Assembly: GCA_024958995.1 (NCBI GenBank)
Contig: JANXGZ010000197.1
Coordinates: 1 to 8,680 of the forward strand
Reading direction: 5' to 3'
DNA: 8,680 nucleotides
Origin: Methylococcales bacterium
Lineage (GTDB): Bacteria; Pseudomonadota; Gammaproteobacteria; Methylococcales; UBA1147
The position numbers and the translations under genes are program-made. The notes beneath the pieces were generated by a model. It was not told the DNA's origin. It worked only from the letters and a program-made list of their open reading frames with translations, and did not search any database. Positions 7,122 through 8,680 of this stretch are shown one piece after another. The first letter of the stretch is position 1, and every line of letters starts with the position of its first letter.

Positions 7122-7150
7122 AAAAAAGGGCCCATACGGGCCCTTTTTTT
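7122..7150 (+). terminator. Strong intrinsic terminator after pnp
   Basis: AAAAAAGGGCCC (7122-7133) and GGGCCCTTTTTT (7138-7149) form a perfect 12-bp stem around the tetraloop ATAC, with a 7-T run ending at 7150. The GC core followed by a T tract is the textbook Rho-independent form. Because an A tract precedes the stem, it could also terminate transcription from the opposite strand. It separates the rpsO-pnp unit from udg-uvrC. Confidence 0.93.
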
Positions 7151-7170
7151 GGTTTTAATTGTGAATTGAG

Positions 7171-7806
7171 ATGGTAGGAAAGAATTTCGACCCTACTTGT
7201 AGGAAATGTCCACGGCTGGTGGATTATCTTTCCCGGGTCAGGCATGAATATCCATCCTATTACTCGAGGCCTGTTCCGGCCTTTGGAGTTGCAAGACCGA
7301 AACTTTTAATCGTGGGACTTGCGCCAGGATTGCATGGTGCCAATGCAAGCGGACGCCCCTTTACCGGAGATGAGGCGGGAAAATTCCTTTTCCGGGTATT
7401 GTACGAATTTGGCTTCAGTAACCAGCCCGACTCCAAGGCGGTCAGCGACGAACTTATCCTTTATGAATCTCGGATTACAAATGCGGTGCAGTGCTTGCCG
7501 CCAAAAAACCATCCTACTGGACAGGAAGTCAGAAACTGCAACGGTTTTCTGAAACGCGAGATTGCCCTAGTGCCACAAGACGGGGTTATTCTTGCGCTGG
7601 GGCAAGTTGCGCACAGGGCGGTTGTTCAGGCCACCGAACTGCGTCAAAAGGGTTTTGTGTTTGCGCATCACCGGATCCATAATCTTATTCCCGGGCGGCT
7701 TCTTGTGGATTCATATCATTGTAGTCGCTACAACGTTCAAACCAGGCGTCTGACACTGGGGATGTTTCGGGGCGTTTTTCAAACGGTTAGAGGTCTGATC
7801 GAGTAA
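7171..7806 (+). CDS. Uracil-DNA glycosylase, family 5 (UDGb-type), 4Fe-4S
   Basis: The enzyme removes uracil, and in studied UDGb members also other deaminated bases such as hypoxanthine, from DNA as the first step of base-excision repair. It has 211 residues. Motif 1 is GLAPGLHGANASGRPFTGD at 49-67. It has the GLAPG..HG.N form of UDGb, not the GEAPG form of family 4 or the GQDPYH form of Ung. Motif 2 is HCSRYNVQTRRLT at 183-195. Four cysteines, Cys10 and Cys13 (CRKC), Cys108 (VQCLPP) and Cys123 (RNC), are spaced as expected for the 4Fe-4S cluster of families 4 and 5. The ATG at 7171 is the first possible start because an in-frame TGA lies at 7162-7164. No Shine-Dalgarno is visible before it. 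The gene begins 20 nt after the pnp terminator, and its stop TAA shares one base with the uvrC ATG. Family assignment is confident; substrate range is inferred. Confidence 0.88.
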   Translation: MVGKNFDPTCRKCPRLVDYLSRVRHEYPSYYSRPVPAFGVARPKLLIVGLAPGLHGANASGRPFTGDEAGKFLFRVLYEFGFSNQPDSKAVSDELILYESRITNAVQCLPPKNHPTGQEVRNCNGFLKREIALVPQDGVILALGQVAHRAVVQATELRQKGFVFAHHRIHNLIPGRLLVDSYHCSRYNVQTRRLTLGMFRGVFQTVRGLIE

Positions 7807-8680
7807 TGTCCGCAGCCAGCCAGTCAGGATCCACTTTTGATGTCAAGGCGTTCTTGAGAAGCTTGACCCAGCGTCCGGGGGTTTATCAGATGCTGGATGC
7901 CCGTTCCAAAATTATCTATATCGGTAAGGCAAAAAACCTGAAGAAGCGAGTCAGCAGCTATTTTGGGAAAAAGAACGTAGCATCGAAGCAGCAGGTGATG
8001 GTGTCTCATGTTCATTCTATCGAAGTCACTGTAACCCACACAGAGAGCGAAGCGTTGCTACTCGAGAGTCAGATGATCAAGCGTCACCGGCCCCGCTACA
8101 ACATCTGTCTGCGTGACGACAAGAGCTACCCTTATATCTATGTCACCACCCACCAGAATTTTCCACGGGTCGGTTTCCACCGTGGTGCGAAGAGCAAGAA
8201 AGGGCGTTATTTTGGCCCTTATCCCAGTGCCGGCGCAATACGGGAAAGCTTGAAACTGCTGCAGAAGATATTTCCCGTACGCCAATGCGAGGACTCAGTT
8301 TTCAGTCATCGTTCCCGCCCGTGCCTGCAATATCAGATCAAGCGATGTACCGGCCCCTGCGTTGGGCTGGACAGCATCGACAGCTACCGCCGTCAGGTTG
8401 AGCGTACGGTGATGTTTCTCGACGGCAACAGTAGCCGGATCATCGACGAACTGGGCGGCGAAATGGAAAAAGCTTCGTCCGAGCTGGAATTTGAAAAAGC
8501 CGCCGAGTACCGTGACCAGATCCGAACGCTGCGGCATGTTCTGGAAAAACAGTACGTGCATGGCGAACGGGGCGATCTGGACATCATCGCTTGTTCCTCG
8601 CGGGCAGGTATGGCCTGTGTGAAGATGGTCTATGTGCGCAAGGGGCAACACATCGGGGACAAGACTTTCTTTCCCAATTT
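7806..8680 (+). CDS. uvrC: UvrABC system protein C (excinuclease), N-terminal part (3' end outside window)
   Basis: UvrC makes both incisions in nucleotide-excision repair after UvrA and UvrB find the lesion. The visible 291 codons cover roughly half of a protein usually near 610 residues. The frame is open to the window edge. The N-terminal GIY-YIG nuclease domain, which makes the 3' incision, has G25-V26-Y27, Y38-I39-G40-K41, Arg48 and Glu87 in EALLLESQMIK. Cys161, Cys173, Cys181 and Cys185 follow, with the same spacing (12, 8, 4) as the E. coli cysteines reported to hold an Fe-S cluster. A UVR motif that contacts UvrB is at about 205-245 (LEFEKAAEYRDQI). The start of the next domain is visible at the edge (DLDIIACSSRAGMACVKMVY). 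The ATG lies in TAATG at the udg stop, and an in-frame TAG at 7788-7790 excludes an earlier start. AGAGG at 7789-7793 is a rather distant Shine-Dalgarno, so coupling to udg translation is likely. The RNase H-like 3' domain is out of view. Confidence 0.97.
   Translation, partial: MSAASQSGSTFDVKAFLRSLTQRPGVYQMLDARSKIIYIGKAKNLKKRVSSYFGKKNVASKQQVMVSHVHSIEVTVTHTESEALLLESQMIKRHRPRYNICLRDDKSYPYIYVTTHQNFPRVGFHRGAKSKKGRYFGPYPSAGAIRESLKLLQKIFPVRQCEDSVFSHRSRPCLQYQIKRCTGPCVGLDSIDSYRRQVERTVMFLDGNSSRIIDELGGEMEKASSELEFEKAAEYRDQIRTLRHVLEKQYVHGERGDLDIIACSSRAGMACVKMVYVRKGQHIGDKTFFPN

Noticed and set aside
6323..7135. A 270-codon open frame on the - strand opposite the end of pnp
   Set aside because: It is antisense to conserved PNPase catalytic, KH and S1 coding sequence. 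It shows no family motifs, and the strongest intergenic signal nearby is a terminator, not a promoter for this strand.

Overview
The window is a conserved bacterial information-processing locus, all on the + strand and almost without gaps. In order it holds the 3' part of nusA, infB, rbfA, truB, rpsO and pnp, then a strong intrinsic terminator, then a uracil-DNA glycosylase gene that overlaps the 5' part of uvrC. The first six genes keep the classic proteobacterial order. The proteins resemble their Escherichia coli counterparts most: NusA has the two C-terminal acidic repeats, IF2 has the long charged N-terminal extension, and S15, PNPase, TruB and UvrC align nearly residue for residue over their motifs. 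This points to Gammaproteobacteria. The base composition is moderate (about half G+C by eye). I cannot name a genus; a 16S rRNA or marker-gene tree would be needed.

Region 1 (1-4589) is a translation and RNA-maturation operon. NusA controls transcript elongation and termination, IF2 places initiator tRNA, RbfA matures the 30S subunit and TruB makes pseudouridine-55 in tRNA. nusA and infB are 15 bp apart and rbfA and truB overlap by 4 bp (GTGA). infB and rbfA are separated by 77 bp that can be drawn as a pseudoknot. Region 2 (4590-7150) holds rpsO and pnp. A likely sigma70-type promoter with an internal palindrome precedes rpsO. rpsO and pnp are only 41 bp apart. The block ends in a 12-bp-stem terminator at 7122-7150.

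Region 3 (7171-8680) is the least ordinary part. A family-5 (UDGb-type) uracil-DNA glycosylase with four cysteines placed for a 4Fe-4S cluster ends at TAATG, where uvrC begins; the stop and start share one base. UvrC also carries a four-cysteine cluster. Base-excision and nucleotide-excision repair enzymes therefore appear to be translationally coupled, directly downstream of pnp.

I see no mobile element, CRISPR array, tRNA, rRNA or signs of horizontal transfer. I do not think the window contains a wholly new system. The points worth checking are the udg-uvrC pairing, the palindromic element in the rpsO promoter, the infB-rbfA gap, the short rpsO-pnp gap, and the way udg is transcribed and translated right after a terminator.
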